Translations under genes and position numbers: made by a program
Source: Curtobacterium sp. Leaf261
GTDB taxonomy: Bacteria > Actinomycetota > Actinomycetes > Actinomycetales > Microbacteriaceae
Length of the DNA stretch: 64,000 bases
Assembly (NCBI RefSeq): GCF_001422205.1
Contig: NZ_LMMJ01000012.1
Coordinates: 1 to 64,000 of the forward strand
Reading direction: 5' to 3'
Shown: piece by piece, positions 43,324-51,513 of the stretch
How the letters are laid out: each line of letters opens with the position of its first letter
How positions within the stretch are numbered: the stretch's first letter is position 1
Notes under the pieces: model-generated
Databases searched by the model: none
Seen by the model: only the letters and a program-made list of their open reading frames with translations
Told to the model about the DNA's origin: nothing

Positions 43324-44010
43324 GTGCGGATCGACGTCGTCACGATCTTCCCGGAGTTCTTCGGCGTCCTCGACGTCTCATTGCTCGGCAAGGCCAGGGC
43401 CGGCGGCATCCTCGACGTGCAGGTCCATGACCTTCGTTCCTGGACCACCGACCGACACCGCACCGTCGACGACACCCCGTACGGCGGCGGTGCCGGCATG
43501 GTCATGAAGCCCGAGCCGTGGGGTCTGGCGCTCGACGAGCTCCTGCGCCCCGACGGCTCGTCGACGCTCGTCGTGCCGACCCCCGCCGGTGCGCCCTTCC
43601 GCCAGGCGACGGCCCGCGAGCTCGCCGAACACGAGCACCTGGTGTTCGCGTGCGGGCGCTACGAGGGGATCGATGCGCGCGTGACGACGTGGGCGTCGTC
43701 CCGGGCCGATGTCCGCGAGGTCTCGCTCGGCGACTACGTCCTGAACGGCGGCGAGGTCGCGGCGATGGCGATCGTCGAGGCCGTCGGACGCCTGGTCCCC
43801 GGTGTCGTCGGCAACCCCGCGTCGCTCGACGAGGAGTCCCACGAGGACGGCCTCCTCGAGTACCCGAGCTACACGAAGCCCGCGTCGTGGCGCGGTCTCG
43901 ACGTCCCCGAGGTGCTCCTCAGCGGGCATCATGGCAGGATCGCGGAGTGGCGGCACGCGGAGCAGGTCGACCGCACGCGCCGTGTCCGTCCGGACCTGCT
44001 CGGCGAGTAG
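43324..44010 (+). CDS. trmD: tRNA (guanine-37-N1)-methyltransferase
   Basis: Methylates G37 of tRNAs to prevent frameshifting. 228 residues of the SPOUT knot fold: [12 protein letters not shown] at the start, [53 protein letters not shown] (SAM knot) and [36 protein letters not shown] 43324 is 4 bases after the rimM stop and gives the family N-terminus; the longer upstream frame is the rimM repeat tail. Confidence 0.97.
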   Translation: MRIDVVTIFPEFFGVLDVSLLGKARAGGILDVQVHDLRSWTTDRHRTVDDTPYGGGAGMVMKPEPWGLALDELLRPDGSSTLVVPTPAGAPFRQATARELAEHEHLVFACGRYEGIDARVTTWASSRADVREVSLGDYVLNGGEVAAMAIVEAVGRLVPGVVGNPASLDEESHEDGLLEYPSYTKPASWRGLDVPEVLLSGHHGRIAEWRHAEQVDRTRRVRPDLLGE

Positions 44011-44033
44011 TCGACCCCGCTCCCGTTCCCGTT

Positions 44034-44107
44034 CCGCAAAACACCACCTTGGCGCCATCGCGCAGGGGTATTTCCCTGCGCCGTCCGGTCTTCCTGGTGT
44101 TTTGCGG
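44034..44107. repeat. Palindrome family 2, copy c
   Basis: Outer arms CCGCAAAACACCA (44034-44046) and TGGTGTTTTGCGG (44095-44107) are perfect complements. An inner 8-bp stem GCGCAGGG / CCCTGCGC has loop GTATTT. It lies between the stops of the convergent trmD and map genes and could terminate both. Confidence 0.9.
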
Positions 44108-44133
44108 GACCGGGGGCGGGGGTGGCGCCGGGC

Positions 44134-44910
44134 TCAGCGCTCGGCGGCCCGGAGCGTCAGGACCTCTGGCCCCTGCTCCGTCACAGCGATGGTGTGCTCC
44201 ACATGCGCAGCCCGCGAGCCGTCCACGCTCCGCAGTGTCCAACCGTCCGGGTCCTGGACCAGCTCGTCGGTGCCGTCCATCAGCCACGGCTCGATCGCCA
44301 TCACGAGTCCGGGCCGCAGCGGGAGACCACGACCGGCCCGTCCGTCGTTCGGCACGTGCGGGTCGCCGTGCATCGTCCGCCCGACCCCGTGCCCGCCGAA
44401 CTGCAGGTTGACCGAGTAGCCGGCGTCCTTGGCCACGGTGCCGATCGCGTGCGAGACCGCCCCGAGCTTCTTGCCGGGACGGGCCATCCCGATGCCGGCC
44501 TCGAGTGCTGCGGTCACGGTGGCGATCAGCCGCTGCGAGACGTCGTCCGGGGTCCCGACCTGCACCGAGACGGCGGAGTCCGCCACCCAGCCGTCGACAC
44601 TCGCGGCGAAGTCGAGGGTCACCAGGTCGCCGTCCTGCAGGACGTAGTCGAACGGCAGGCCGTGCAGCGCGGCGTCGTTCACCGAGATGCAGAGGTTCTT
44701 GCCGAACGGCATCGCGCCGAACGACGGGTGGTAGTCGACGTAGCAGCTCTCCGCGCCGCGCTCGGCGATCAGGCGCGCGGCCAGACGATCGAGGTCGAGC
44801 AGGTTCACACCGACGTCCACCGACTCGAGGAGGGCATCGAGGACATCGGCGACGAACCGTCCGGCGACGCGGAGGCCGTCGAGTTCGCTCGGGGTGCGGA
44901 GTTCGATCAT
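44134..44910 (-). CDS. map: Methionine aminopeptidase, type I
   Basis: Removes N-terminal Met from new proteins. 258 residues of pita-bread fold. Metal ligands are in LDFAASVDGWVADSA (two Asp), GGHGVGRTMHGDPHVPN (His), MAIEPWLM (Glu) and AHVEHTIAVTE (Glu). ATG 44910 matches the family start MIELRTPSELDGLRVAGR. It is oriented opposite to the ribosomal genes on either side. Confidence 0.96.
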   Translation of the reverse strand: MIELRTPSELDGLRVAGRFVADVLDALLESVDVGVNLLDLDRLAARLIAERGAESCYVDYHPSFGAMPFGKNLCISVNDAALHGLPFDYVLQDGDLVTLDFAASVDGWVADSAVSVQVGTPDDVSQRLIATVTAALEAGIGMARPGKKLGAVSHAIGTVAKDAGYSVNLQFGGHGVGRTMHGDPHVPNDGRAGRGLPLRPGLVMAIEPWLMDGTDELVQDPDGWTLRSVDGSRAAHVEHTIAVTEQGPEVLTLRAAER

Positions 44911-45164
44911 GCACCCATCCTGCCCGGTGCATCCGGTGCTCCGCACCAGGGGCGGTGGGCGGCGCGGTCGGCCCGCGCCGTTCCTCCAGTCTGTCCGGCT
45001 GGCGTGGCACGCCGAGATGTGGCAACATTGGACGCTGTGCCCTGGAGCGGTTCTGCCACGGGGGAGCCGCCATCTGCGGGGCACGGCCGGTCCATCGGAC
45101 CGACACCCACTTCCTCCAACCGATCAGCGACCGACCCGTGTGCGGGCGCAGAGAGTGACACATC

Positions 45165-45515
45165 ATGAGCCAGCTCCTCGACAAGGTGGACGCATCGTCC
45201 CTCCGGACCGACGTCCCCGCGTTCCGCGCCGGTGACACCGTCAGGGTCCACGTCAACATCATCGAAGGCACGCGCTCGCGCGTCCAGGTCTTCCAGGGCG
45301 TCGTCATCGGCCGCCAGGGCCACGGCATCGGCGAGACCTTCACGGTCCGCAAGGTCAGCTTCCAGGTCGGCGTCGAGCGCAAGTTCCCGGTGCACTCCCC
45401 GGTGATCGACCACATCGAGCTCGTCACCCGCGGTGACGTCCGTCGCGCGAAGCTCTACTACCTCCGCGAACTCCGTGGCAAGAAGGCGAAGATCAAGGAG
45501 AAGCGCGACGCGTAA
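45165..45515 (+). CDS. rplS: 50S ribosomal protein L19
   Basis: 116 residues with [29 protein letters not shown] and the C-terminal [22 protein letters not shown], diagnostic for L19. ATG. The 250 bases upstream contain half of a family 1 palindrome (about 44971-44998) and presumably the promoter. Confidence 0.97.
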   Translation: MSQLLDKVDASSLRTDVPAFRAGDTVRVHVNIIEGTRSRVQVFQGVVIGRQGHGIGETFTVRKVSFQVGVERKFPVHSPVIDHIELVTRGDVRRAKLYYLRELRGKKAKIKEKRDA

Positions 45516-45557
45516 GCTGTCGTCTCTCGCAGCGAGGCGCCGCGCGCCGACCTGCAA

Positions 45558-45603
45558 CCAGGGCCCCCCGTCCATGTACCGTGTACATGATGGGGGGCCC
45601 TGG
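45558..45603 (+). terminator. Strong hairpin between rplS and lepB
   Basis: CCAGGGCCCCCC (45558-45569) pairs perfectly with GGGGGGCCCTGG (45592-45603), and a second stem CATGTAC / GTACATG stacks inside. There is no T run on either side. It is a likely terminator or attenuator that uncouples L19 from signal peptidase. Confidence 0.75.
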
Positions 45604-45674
45604 CTCGTCCAGCCGCCCCGTGTGCAGGACGTCCCCGACGACCGGCCGCGACACCAGAGGATGATCCGCACGGC

Positions 45675-46445
45675 ATGACCGACTCGACTGCACACGACGG
45701 TTCGACCGCACACGACGAGGATCGTCGTCCGAGGCCGACGAAGAAGCGGAACGGCGCTCTCCTCTTCCTGCGGGACCTCGTGATCATCTTCATCGCCGCA
45801 CTCCTCGTGTCCTTCCTCGTGAAGACCTTCCTGATCCGGTCGTTCTACATCCCGTCGGAGTCGATGGAGAGCACCCTGGTCGTCAACGACCGGGTGATCG
45901 TCAACGAGCTCGTGCCGAACGTCGTACACCTGCACCACGGGGACGTCGTCGTGTTCAAGGACCCGGGCGGATGGCTCGACGGCGAGCAGCTCCCCGCGAA
46001 CGTGGCACCCACGTCGCCGATCGGCAAGGCGGCCGACTGGCTCCTGACGCAGATCGGCCTCGGCACGTCGGACAGCAACGACCACCTCATCAAGCGGGTC
46101 ATCGGTCTCCCCGGCGACACGGTGACGTGCTGCAACGACTTCGGCCAGATGTCGGTGAACGGGGTGCCCCTGAAGGAGCCGTACACCAAGCTGCCGCCGG
46201 GGGAGACGCGCGCCTCCGGGACCGACTTCTCGGTGACCGTGCCGGCGAACTCGATCTGGGTGATGGGCGACAACCGGTACGACTCGAAGGACTCGCGGTA
46301 CAACACCGAGACGCCGTCCAAGGGGTTCGTGCCGATGGCGGACGTCGTCGGGCGCGCGTTCGTCATCTCGTGGCCGACGTCGCGCTGGACATGGCTCGAC
46401 GACTACCCCGACGTGTTCGCGGGTGTGGAGCAGCGCGACCAGTGA
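45675..46445 (+). CDS. lepB: Signal peptidase I
   Basis: Cleaves signal peptides outside the membrane. 256 residues, with one N-terminal membrane helix (about 33-55). The catalytic Ser is Ser63 in IPSESMESTL, the general base is Lys140 in KRVIGLPGD, and VMGDNRYDSKDSRY is the conserved box E. The first 15 residues contain a repeated STAHD. ATG. Its stop overlaps the in-frame GTG before rnhB. Confidence 0.95.
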   Translation: MTDSTAHDGSTAHDEDRRPRPTKKRNGALLFLRDLVIIFIAALLVSFLVKTFLIRSFYIPSESMESTLVVNDRVIVNELVPNVVHLHHGDVVVFKDPGGWLDGEQLPANVAPTSPIGKAADWLLTQIGLGTSDSNDHLIKRVIGLPGDTVTCCNDFGQMSVNGVPLKEPYTKLPPGETRASGTDFSVTVPANSIWVMGDNRYDSKDSRYNTETPSKGFVPMADVVGRAFVISWPTSRWTWLDDYPDVFAGVEQRDQ

Positions 46446-46465
46446 GCGCGACGGAGGGTGGCCCG

Positions 46466-47329
46466 ATGGCGGCAGCAGCGGTGGTCGGCGCTGCGGCTGC
46501 CGGGCCCGCTCCCGCTCCCGCTCCCGCTCCCGCTCCCGCGGCCGCTGCTGCTCCCGCTCCCGCACCCGCGGCCGCTGCTGCGGACGGGGTCGGACTGGAG
46601 GCACGGCGCGCGACGACGACGTCGGCGCGTGTCCGGAAGGGGCCGGTCCGACCGACACTCCGATGGGAGAAGGCGCTGCTGGCCGAGGGGCGGGTCACGG
46701 TGATCGGGTGCGACGAGGTCGGCCGCGGTGCGATCGCCGGTCCGGTCGCCGTCGGTGTCGCGGCGGTGACCATCGACATCGGTCGTGTCCCTGCCGGGCT
46801 GGCGGACTCGAAGCTCCTGACACCCGCCCGCCGCGAGGCCCTCGTCCCGCACGTCGAGGCGTGGGCGACGACCGCGGTCGGCATGGCGTCGGCCGGTGTC
46901 GTCGACCAGGACGGGATCATGGTCGCACTCGGGCTCGCAGGATCACGGGCGATCGACGCCCTCGTCGCTGCCGGGGTGTCGCTCGACGGTGCGGTCGTGG
47001 TGCTCGACGGTTCGTACGACTGGTTGACCTCGGCGCTCCGCGATCCGCTCGACGTGATGGTCCGGGTCAAGGCCGACCGGGACTGCGCCTCGGTGGCGGC
47101 GGCGTCCGTCGTCGCGAAGGTGCGCCGTGACGCCGTGATGGTCCGCGCGCACGATGCGGCACCGCACTACGCGTGGAACTCGAACAAGGGCTACGGTTCG
47201 ACCGCGCACTACGACGGGATCCGGCGGAACGGTCCGCACGGCCTGCACCGCACGACCTGGCTGCACCCCCGCGAGGACGAGTCGAGCAGCGCGGCATCGA
47301 CGGATGGCGGCGGTCGCATCGCGCCGTAG
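46466..47329 (+). CDS. rnhB: Ribonuclease HII with Pro-Ala-rich N-terminal extension
   Basis: Degrades RNA in RNA-DNA hybrids. The catalytic domain begins near residue 70 (VTVIGCDEVGRGAIAGPVAVG, with the first Asp-Glu pair). It continues with LADSKLLTPARREAL, VVLDGSYDWL, VKADRDCASVAAASVVAKVRRD and the closing NKGYGSTAHYDGI. The first 40 residues are almost only Ala, Pro and Gly, encoded by a CCCGCT hexanucleotide run (about 46505-46580). ATG 46466 lies 7 bases after GGAGGG; GTG 46442, overlapping the lepB stop, is the alternative. Confidence 0.93.
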   Translation: MAAAAVVGAAAAGPAPAPAPAPAPAAAAAPAPAPAAAAADGVGLEARRATTTSARVRKGPVRPTLRWEKALLAEGRVTVIGCDEVGRGAIAGPVAVGVAAVTIDIGRVPAGLADSKLLTPARREALVPHVEAWATTAVGMASAGVVDQDGIMVALGLAGSRAIDALVAAGVSLDGAVVVLDGSYDWLTSALRDPLDVMVRVKADRDCASVAAASVVAKVRRDAVMVRAHDAAPHYAWNSNKGYGSTAHYDGIRRNGPHGLHRTTWLHPREDESSSAASTDGGGRIAP

Positions 47330-47341
47330 GATGGTGCCGCA

Positions 47342-47665
47342 ATGGATGACGAAGACTTCGACGACTACGACCGAGAGGTCGAGCTCGCGCTCTACCGCGA
47401 GTACCGCGACGTCGTGTCGCAGTTCCGCTACGTGGTCGAGACCGAGCGGCGCTTCTACCTCGCGAACGAGGTCGATCTGACGCGGCGGGACACCGAGCAC
47501 GACTTCTACTTCGAACTGACCATGAGCGATGTGTGGGTGTGGGACGTCTACCGCTCGGACCGTTTCGTGAAGTCCGTGCGTGTGCTGACGTTCAAGGACG
47601 TCAACGTCGAGGAACTCACGAGTCGAGAACTCGAGCTGCCCAAGGAATTGGCGCTCGACGAGTGA
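47342..47665 (+). CDS. DUF2469-family protein
   Basis: 107 residues, acidic, with the family pattern DDYDREVELALYREYRDVVSQFRYVVETERRFYLAN and DVWVWDVYRSDRFVKSVRVLTFKDVNVEEL. The function is unknown. It almost always follows rnhB in actinobacteria, as it does here (12-base gap). Confidence 0.93.
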   Translation: MDDEDFDDYDREVELALYREYRDVVSQFRYVVETERRFYLANEVDLTRRDTEHDFYFELTMSDVWVWDVYRSDRFVKSVRVLTFKDVNVEELTSRELELPKELALDE

Positions 47666-47814
47666 ATTGAACGGCCGATCCGCGCGGTATTCCCGCTGTC
47701 GTTCCGGTCTTTGCATTCTTCTTGTTATCATCGGTGTGCGGCATCGAATCGATCGTGTGAATCGATCGGGTTCGGTGGCGAATCCGCATCCCCCACGAAC
47801 ACAAGGAGCCGAAC

Positions 47815-48162
47815 ATGGCACAGAAGGTGACCGTCCAGCTCGTCGACGACCTCGACGATTCCCCCATCGAGTCGGGCTCGGGCCGGACCGTCGAATTCGC
47901 GTTCGACGGAGCGAACTACGAGATCGACCTGTCGAACGACAATGTCGACAAGTTCCGCGAGACGCTCTCCGACTACGTCGCCGCGGCGCGCAAGGTCGGT
48001 GCTCGTCGCTCGACCGGTGGCGCGCCCCGTACGGCTCCGAAGCGTGGGAACTCCGAGGAACTCGGCAAGATCCGCGAGTGGGCCCAGGAGAACGGCCACC
48101 AGGTCTCGAGCCGTGGCCGCATCTCGACCGCGGTGCAGGAAGCCTACGCAGCGGCACACTGA
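47815..48162 (+). CDS. lsr2: Lsr2-family nucleoid-associated protein
   Basis: 115 residues. The N-terminal dimerisation domain is VTVQLVDDLDDSPIESGSGRTVEFAFDGANYEIDLS. The C-terminal DNA-binding domain is REWAQENGHQVSSRGRISTAVQEAYAAA, with the RGR hook that enters the minor groove of AT-rich DNA. Lsr2 silences foreign DNA in actinobacteria. The 149-base gap before it is visibly AT-richer than its surroundings, with a repeated GAATCGATCG, which could allow autoregulation. It sits between DUF2469 and yraN with its own terminator. Confidence 0.96.
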   Translation: MAQKVTVQLVDDLDDSPIESGSGRTVEFAFDGANYEIDLSNDNVDKFRETLSDYVAAARKVGARRSTGGAPRTAPKRGNSEELGKIREWAQENGHQVSSRGRISTAVQEAYAAAH

Positions 48163-48197
48163 TGCTCTCTCCGTGATCGACGATCACGGACACACCA

Positions 48198-48233
48198 CGA
48201 ACGGCGGCGCTCCAGACGGGGCGTCGCCGTTCG
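48198..48233 (+). terminator. lsr2 terminator
   Basis: CGAACGGCG(GCG) pairs with CGCCGTTCG around a loop of about 18 bases, followed by TCGTTCCTCGT. A smaller perfect hairpin, CCGTGATCG / CGATCACGG (48171-48189), precedes it, 9 bases after the stop codon. Confidence 0.75.
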
Positions 48234-48303
48234 TCGTTCCTCGTCCTGCACATTCTTCTGATCGGAGCGTTCATCCACAGACCTTCGCCGGGTGTGCGGA
48301 CGA

Positions 48304-48338
48304 TCCTCCCGATGACGGCACGCTCGTCATCGGGAGGA
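48304..48338 (+). promoter_or_regulatory. Hairpin sequestering the yraN ribosome-binding site
   Basis: TCCTCCCGATGACG (48304-48317) and CGTCATCGGGAGGA (48325-48338) are perfect complements around a 7-base loop. The right arm contains the Shine-Dalgarno GGGAGG, and the start codon follows within 4 bases. The hairpin would block ribosome entry to the first gene of the yraN-comM-dprA group unless opened. It is not followed by T residues, so it is unlikely to be a terminator. Confidence 0.75.
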
Positions 48339-48341
48339 ATG

Positions 48342-48731
48342 ATGAGTGAACATCCATCAGGAAATGCAGCGGTGCGGCCGCGCAACATCGAGATCGGTCG
48401 GCGGGGTGAGGAGATCGCCGCGAACTGGCTCGTGGCACGGGGCATGCGGATCCTCGAACGCAACTGGCGATGTCGAGACGGCGAGGTCGACATCGTCGCT
48501 CTCGACTCCGACGTCGTGGTGCTCGTCGAGGTCAAGACCAGGACCGGGCCGGTCGGCGGCCATCCGTTCGAGGCGATCACGCCCCGGAAGGTCGCCCGGC
48601 TCCGGCGGCTCGCCGTCCGGTGGTGCGCCGAGTACCCGAGCGCGGGTCCTCGTCGGATCCGGCTCGACGCCGTCGCGGTCCACCTGCACGACGACGCCGA
48701 GCAGGTCGAGCACATCGTGGGCCTGGTGTGA
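48342..48731 (+). CDS. YraN/UPF0102-family endonuclease-like protein
   Basis: 129 residues from ATG 48342; ATG 48339 is adjacent. Restriction-endonuclease-like fold: GRRGEEIAANWLVARGMRILERNWRCRDGEVDIVALDSDVVVLVEVKTR, with the GEVD...EVK metal motif. The function is unsettled; it is always near comM and dprA. Its stop overlaps the comM start (GTGA). Translation is probably governed by the hairpin just upstream. Confidence 0.92.
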   Translation: MSEHPSGNAAVRPRNIEIGRRGEEIAANWLVARGMRILERNWRCRDGEVDIVALDSDVVVLVEVKTRTGPVGGHPFEAITPRKVARLRRLAVRWCAEYPSAGPRRIRLDAVAVHLHDDAEQVEHIVGLV

Positions 48732-50248
48732 GCGGCATCGGGCGCACCTCCGCGATCGCGCTCCTCGGCATCGCGGGTCGGCGCATCGAGGTCGAGGCGC
48801 ACCTCTCGAGCCAGCTGCCGAGCTTCAGCATCATCGGGCTCCCCGACACCTCCCTCGCCGAGGCACGCGAGCGGGTGCGATCGGCGGCTGCGAACGCCGG
48901 GAGCGCGCTGCCCGCCCGCAAGATCATCGTGAACCTGACCCCCGCGTCGGTCCCGAAGCACGGGTCGGGATTCGACCTCGCCATCGCGATCGCGGTGTTC
49001 GCGGCCGCCGGCGTGGTGCGTCCGGACCTCGCCGACGTCGTGCACATCGGCGAACTCGGGCTCGACGGCCGGGTCCGTCCGGTGCCCGGGGTCATCCCGA
49101 TGCTGGTCGCCGCGCGGGACGCAGGAGCGGTCCGCGCGGCGGTCCCGGCCGGCAACCTGCGCGAGGCGTCGACGGTCCCGGGGATCCGCATCGACCCGGT
49201 GGTCACGCTCGCCGACGCGGCGGTCCTCGCCGGGGCCGACCTGCCGGCCGTGCAGGCCGCGGTCGTGGAATCACCCGCGGCACCGCGAGCAGCGGTGCTC
49301 GACGCCGAGCTCGCCGACGTCGTCGGCAACGACCTCGCCGTCCGAGCGCTGGTCGTCGCCGCCGCCGGTGGGCACCACATGCTGCTCCTCGGTCCACCGG
49401 GAGCCGGCAAGACCATGCTCGCGGAGCGACTCCCGGGACTCCTGCCCGACCTCGACAGTGCGTCGGCGCTCGAGGCCGCGGCGGTCCGGTCCGTCGCGGG
49501 CCTCGGTGCCGAGTCGTGGACAAGTCGGCCGCCGTGGGAGAGCCCGCACCACTCATCGAGTGCCGTCGCCCTGATCGGTGGCGGGTCGCGGATGATCACC
49601 CCGGGGGCGGTGTCCCGTGCCGGTCACGGCGTGCTCTTCCTCGACGAGGCGACCGAGTTCCCGCGCACGGTCCTCGACATGCTCCGACAACCGCTGGAGT
49701 CCGGTGTCGTCACGATCCACCGAGCGGCAGGACGCGCGGAGTTCCCGGCGCGGTTCCAACTCGTCCTCGCCGCGAACCCGTGTCCGTGCGGGAACGCCGG
49801 TTTCGACGACCTGGCGTGCACCTGTCCGCCGACCGTCGTCCGCCGGTACCTCGCGCGGCTCTCCGGGCCGCTGCTCGACCGCATCGACATCCGGTTCGCG
49901 GTGCCGCGGGTCACGCCGGCCCGGATCCGGGCGGCGGAGACACCGATCACCTCGGCACAGGCGCGGAGCGCGGTCACCGCCGCGCGGGCACGGATGCGGG
50001 AGCGGTGGCGGGACACCCCGTGGCGTCTCAACGCCCACGTGTCGGGCACGCACCTGCGTCGGCGTGCCTTCGCCCCGAGCGCGGACGCCGCAGCGGTCCT
50101 CGACCGAGGGCTGGAGCTCGGCACGCTCACCATGCGCGGGCACGACCGTGTCGTTCGCCTCGCCTGGACGATCGCCGACCTCGAGGCAGCGCCGCGTCCG
50201 ACGCTCGAGCACGTCCGACAAGCGCTCGCGCTGCGGAGCGCGTTGTGA
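48728..50248 (+). CDS. comM: ComM/YifB-family AAA+ Mg-chelatase-like helicase
   Basis: 506 residues: an N-terminal Lon-like ChlI domain (LPSFSIIGLPDTSLAEARERVRSA; IIVNLTPASVPKHGSGFDLAIAIAV), AAA+ core with Walker A LLLGPPGAGKTMLA near residue 223 and LFLDEATEF, and a cysteine cluster ANPCPCGNAG...CTCPP. ComM promotes branch migration of transforming DNA in competent bacteria. GTG start overlapping yraN, and the stop overlaps dprA, so the three are translationally coupled. Confidence 0.94.
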   Translation: MSGIGRTSAIALLGIAGRRIEVEAHLSSQLPSFSIIGLPDTSLAEARERVRSAAANAGSALPARKIIVNLTPASVPKHGSGFDLAIAIAVFAAAGVVRPDLADVVHIGELGLDGRVRPVPGVIPMLVAARDAGAVRAAVPAGNLREASTVPGIRIDPVVTLADAAVLAGADLPAVQAAVVESPAAPRAAVLDAELADVVGNDLAVRALVVAAAGGHHMLLLGPPGAGKTMLAERLPGLLPDLDSASALEAAAVRSVAGLGAESWTSRPPWESPHHSSSAVALIGGGSRMITPGAVSRAGHGVLFLDEATEFPRTVLDMLRQPLESGVVTIHRAAGRAEFPARFQLVLAANPCPCGNAGFDDLACTCPPTVVRRYLARLSGPLLDRIDIRFAVPRVTPARIRAAETPITSAQARSAVTAARARMRERWRDTPWRLNAHVSGTHLRRRAFAPSADAAAVLDRGLELGTLTMRGHDRVVRLAWTIADLEAAPRPTLEHVRQALALRSAL

Positions 50249-51492
50249 GTGGGCACGTCGTCCCCGGTGGTCGGGGCGCGGTGGGTCAGGGCATCGGGCC
50301 GATCGAGGATCCGGCGGTGCGGGCGCGACTCGCCTGGTCGGCGATCACCGAGCCGGGGGACGGCGTCGCCGGGATGCTCGTGGCCCGACTCGGCACCGAG
50401 GCGGCGCTCGAGGTCGTGCGCGCTGCTCTCGAGGCCGACGCCCGGGCGGATCGGGTCGCCGTGCTGGACCGCCGTGTCGAGATGCTCGACGATCCGCGCG
50501 CGACGGGGGATGACGACCTCCGCGGCGGGTTCGAGGCCGGACTCCGCCGATGGGGTCCTCGCGTGCGGGCCATCGACGTCGACCGGGACCTCCGTGCCGC
50601 AGCGCAGGTCGGAGCACGGCTGCTCGTACCGGGGACTCCCGGATGGCCGGTGGGACTCGACGATCTCGGCCCGCACGCGCCGCTGCTCCTGTGGGTCCGC
50701 GCCGGCCCCGAGGTCGACCTCGCGGCGGTGTTCGGACCCGGGATCGCACTGGTCGGGTCGCGCGCGAACACCGTCTACGGCGCCGAAGTGACGGCCGAGC
50801 TCGCATCGGCCTCCGCTGACGCCGGGCTCTGCGTGGTGTCAGGGGGTGCGTACGGCGTCGACGCCGTCGCGCACCGAGTCGCCCTGGCGGCCAGGACCCC
50901 GACCGTCGCTGCGCTCGCGGGCGGCATCGACCAGCTCTACCCCGCGGGGAACACCGAGCTGCTGCGCCGTGTCGCGTCGGGCGGCGCGATCGTCGCCGAG
51001 TCGCCACCGGGGACCCGGCCCTCTCGGTGGCGGTTCCTGCAGCGGAACCGCATGATCGCCGCACTCGCCGGTGCTGTCGTCGTGGTGGAGGCCGGCGCGC
51101 GGTCCGGTGCGCTCAACACCGCCCACCACGCGGCCCAGCTCGGCAGACCGGTCGCCGCGGTCCCCGGGCCGATCACCGCGTCCTCGTCGGCAGGGTGCCA
51201 TCGTCTCGTCGCGGAGGGCCGCGCGTCACTGCTCGTCCGGTGCTCGGACGTCGTGGCGTTGGTCCGACCGGACGACGCTGCCGACGTCCAGCCGAGGCTC
51301 GCCGCGGTCCACGACGACCCGACGATGCTCCGTGTGCTCGACGCCCTGGGACTCAGGCAGGGGGTGCCGGTCGACGAGGTCGCCCGGCGGGCGGGACTGG
51401 CGGTCACGGAGACGCTCGACACCCTCGCGCTCGCCGAACTCGTCGGACGCGCCGAGCACACGTCGTCGGGGTGGCGGACGGCGACGTCGTGA
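50245..51492 (+). CDS. dprA: DNA-processing protein DprA
   Basis: Loads RecA on incoming single-stranded DNA during transformation. 415 residues: the Rossmann-like core has IALVGSRANTVYGAEV, VVSGGAYGVDAVAHRVAL, GGIDQLYPAGN, ESPPGTRPSRWRFLQRNRMIAALAGAVVVVEAGARSGALNTA and AVPGPI. A C-terminal winged-helix domain follows (about 345-410). An N-terminal SAM-like extension of about 150 residues precedes the core. GTG overlaps the comM stop. Confidence 0.95.
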   Translation: MSGHVVPGGRGAVGQGIGPIEDPAVRARLAWSAITEPGDGVAGMLVARLGTEAALEVVRAALEADARADRVAVLDRRVEMLDDPRATGDDDLRGGFEAGLRRWGPRVRAIDVDRDLRAAAQVGARLLVPGTPGWPVGLDDLGPHAPLLLWVRAGPEVDLAAVFGPGIALVGSRANTVYGAEVTAELASASADAGLCVVSGGAYGVDAVAHRVALAARTPTVAALAGGIDQLYPAGNTELLRRVASGGAIVAESPPGTRPSRWRFLQRNRMIAALAGAVVVVEAGARSGALNTAHHAAQLGRPVAAVPGPITASSSAGCHRLVAEGRASLLVRCSDVVALVRPDDAADVQPRLAAVHDDPTMLRVLDALGLRQGVPVDEVARRAGLAVTETLDTLALAELVGRAEHTSSGWRTATS

Positions 51493-51513
51493 CGCGACCG
51501 TACGCTTGCTCGC

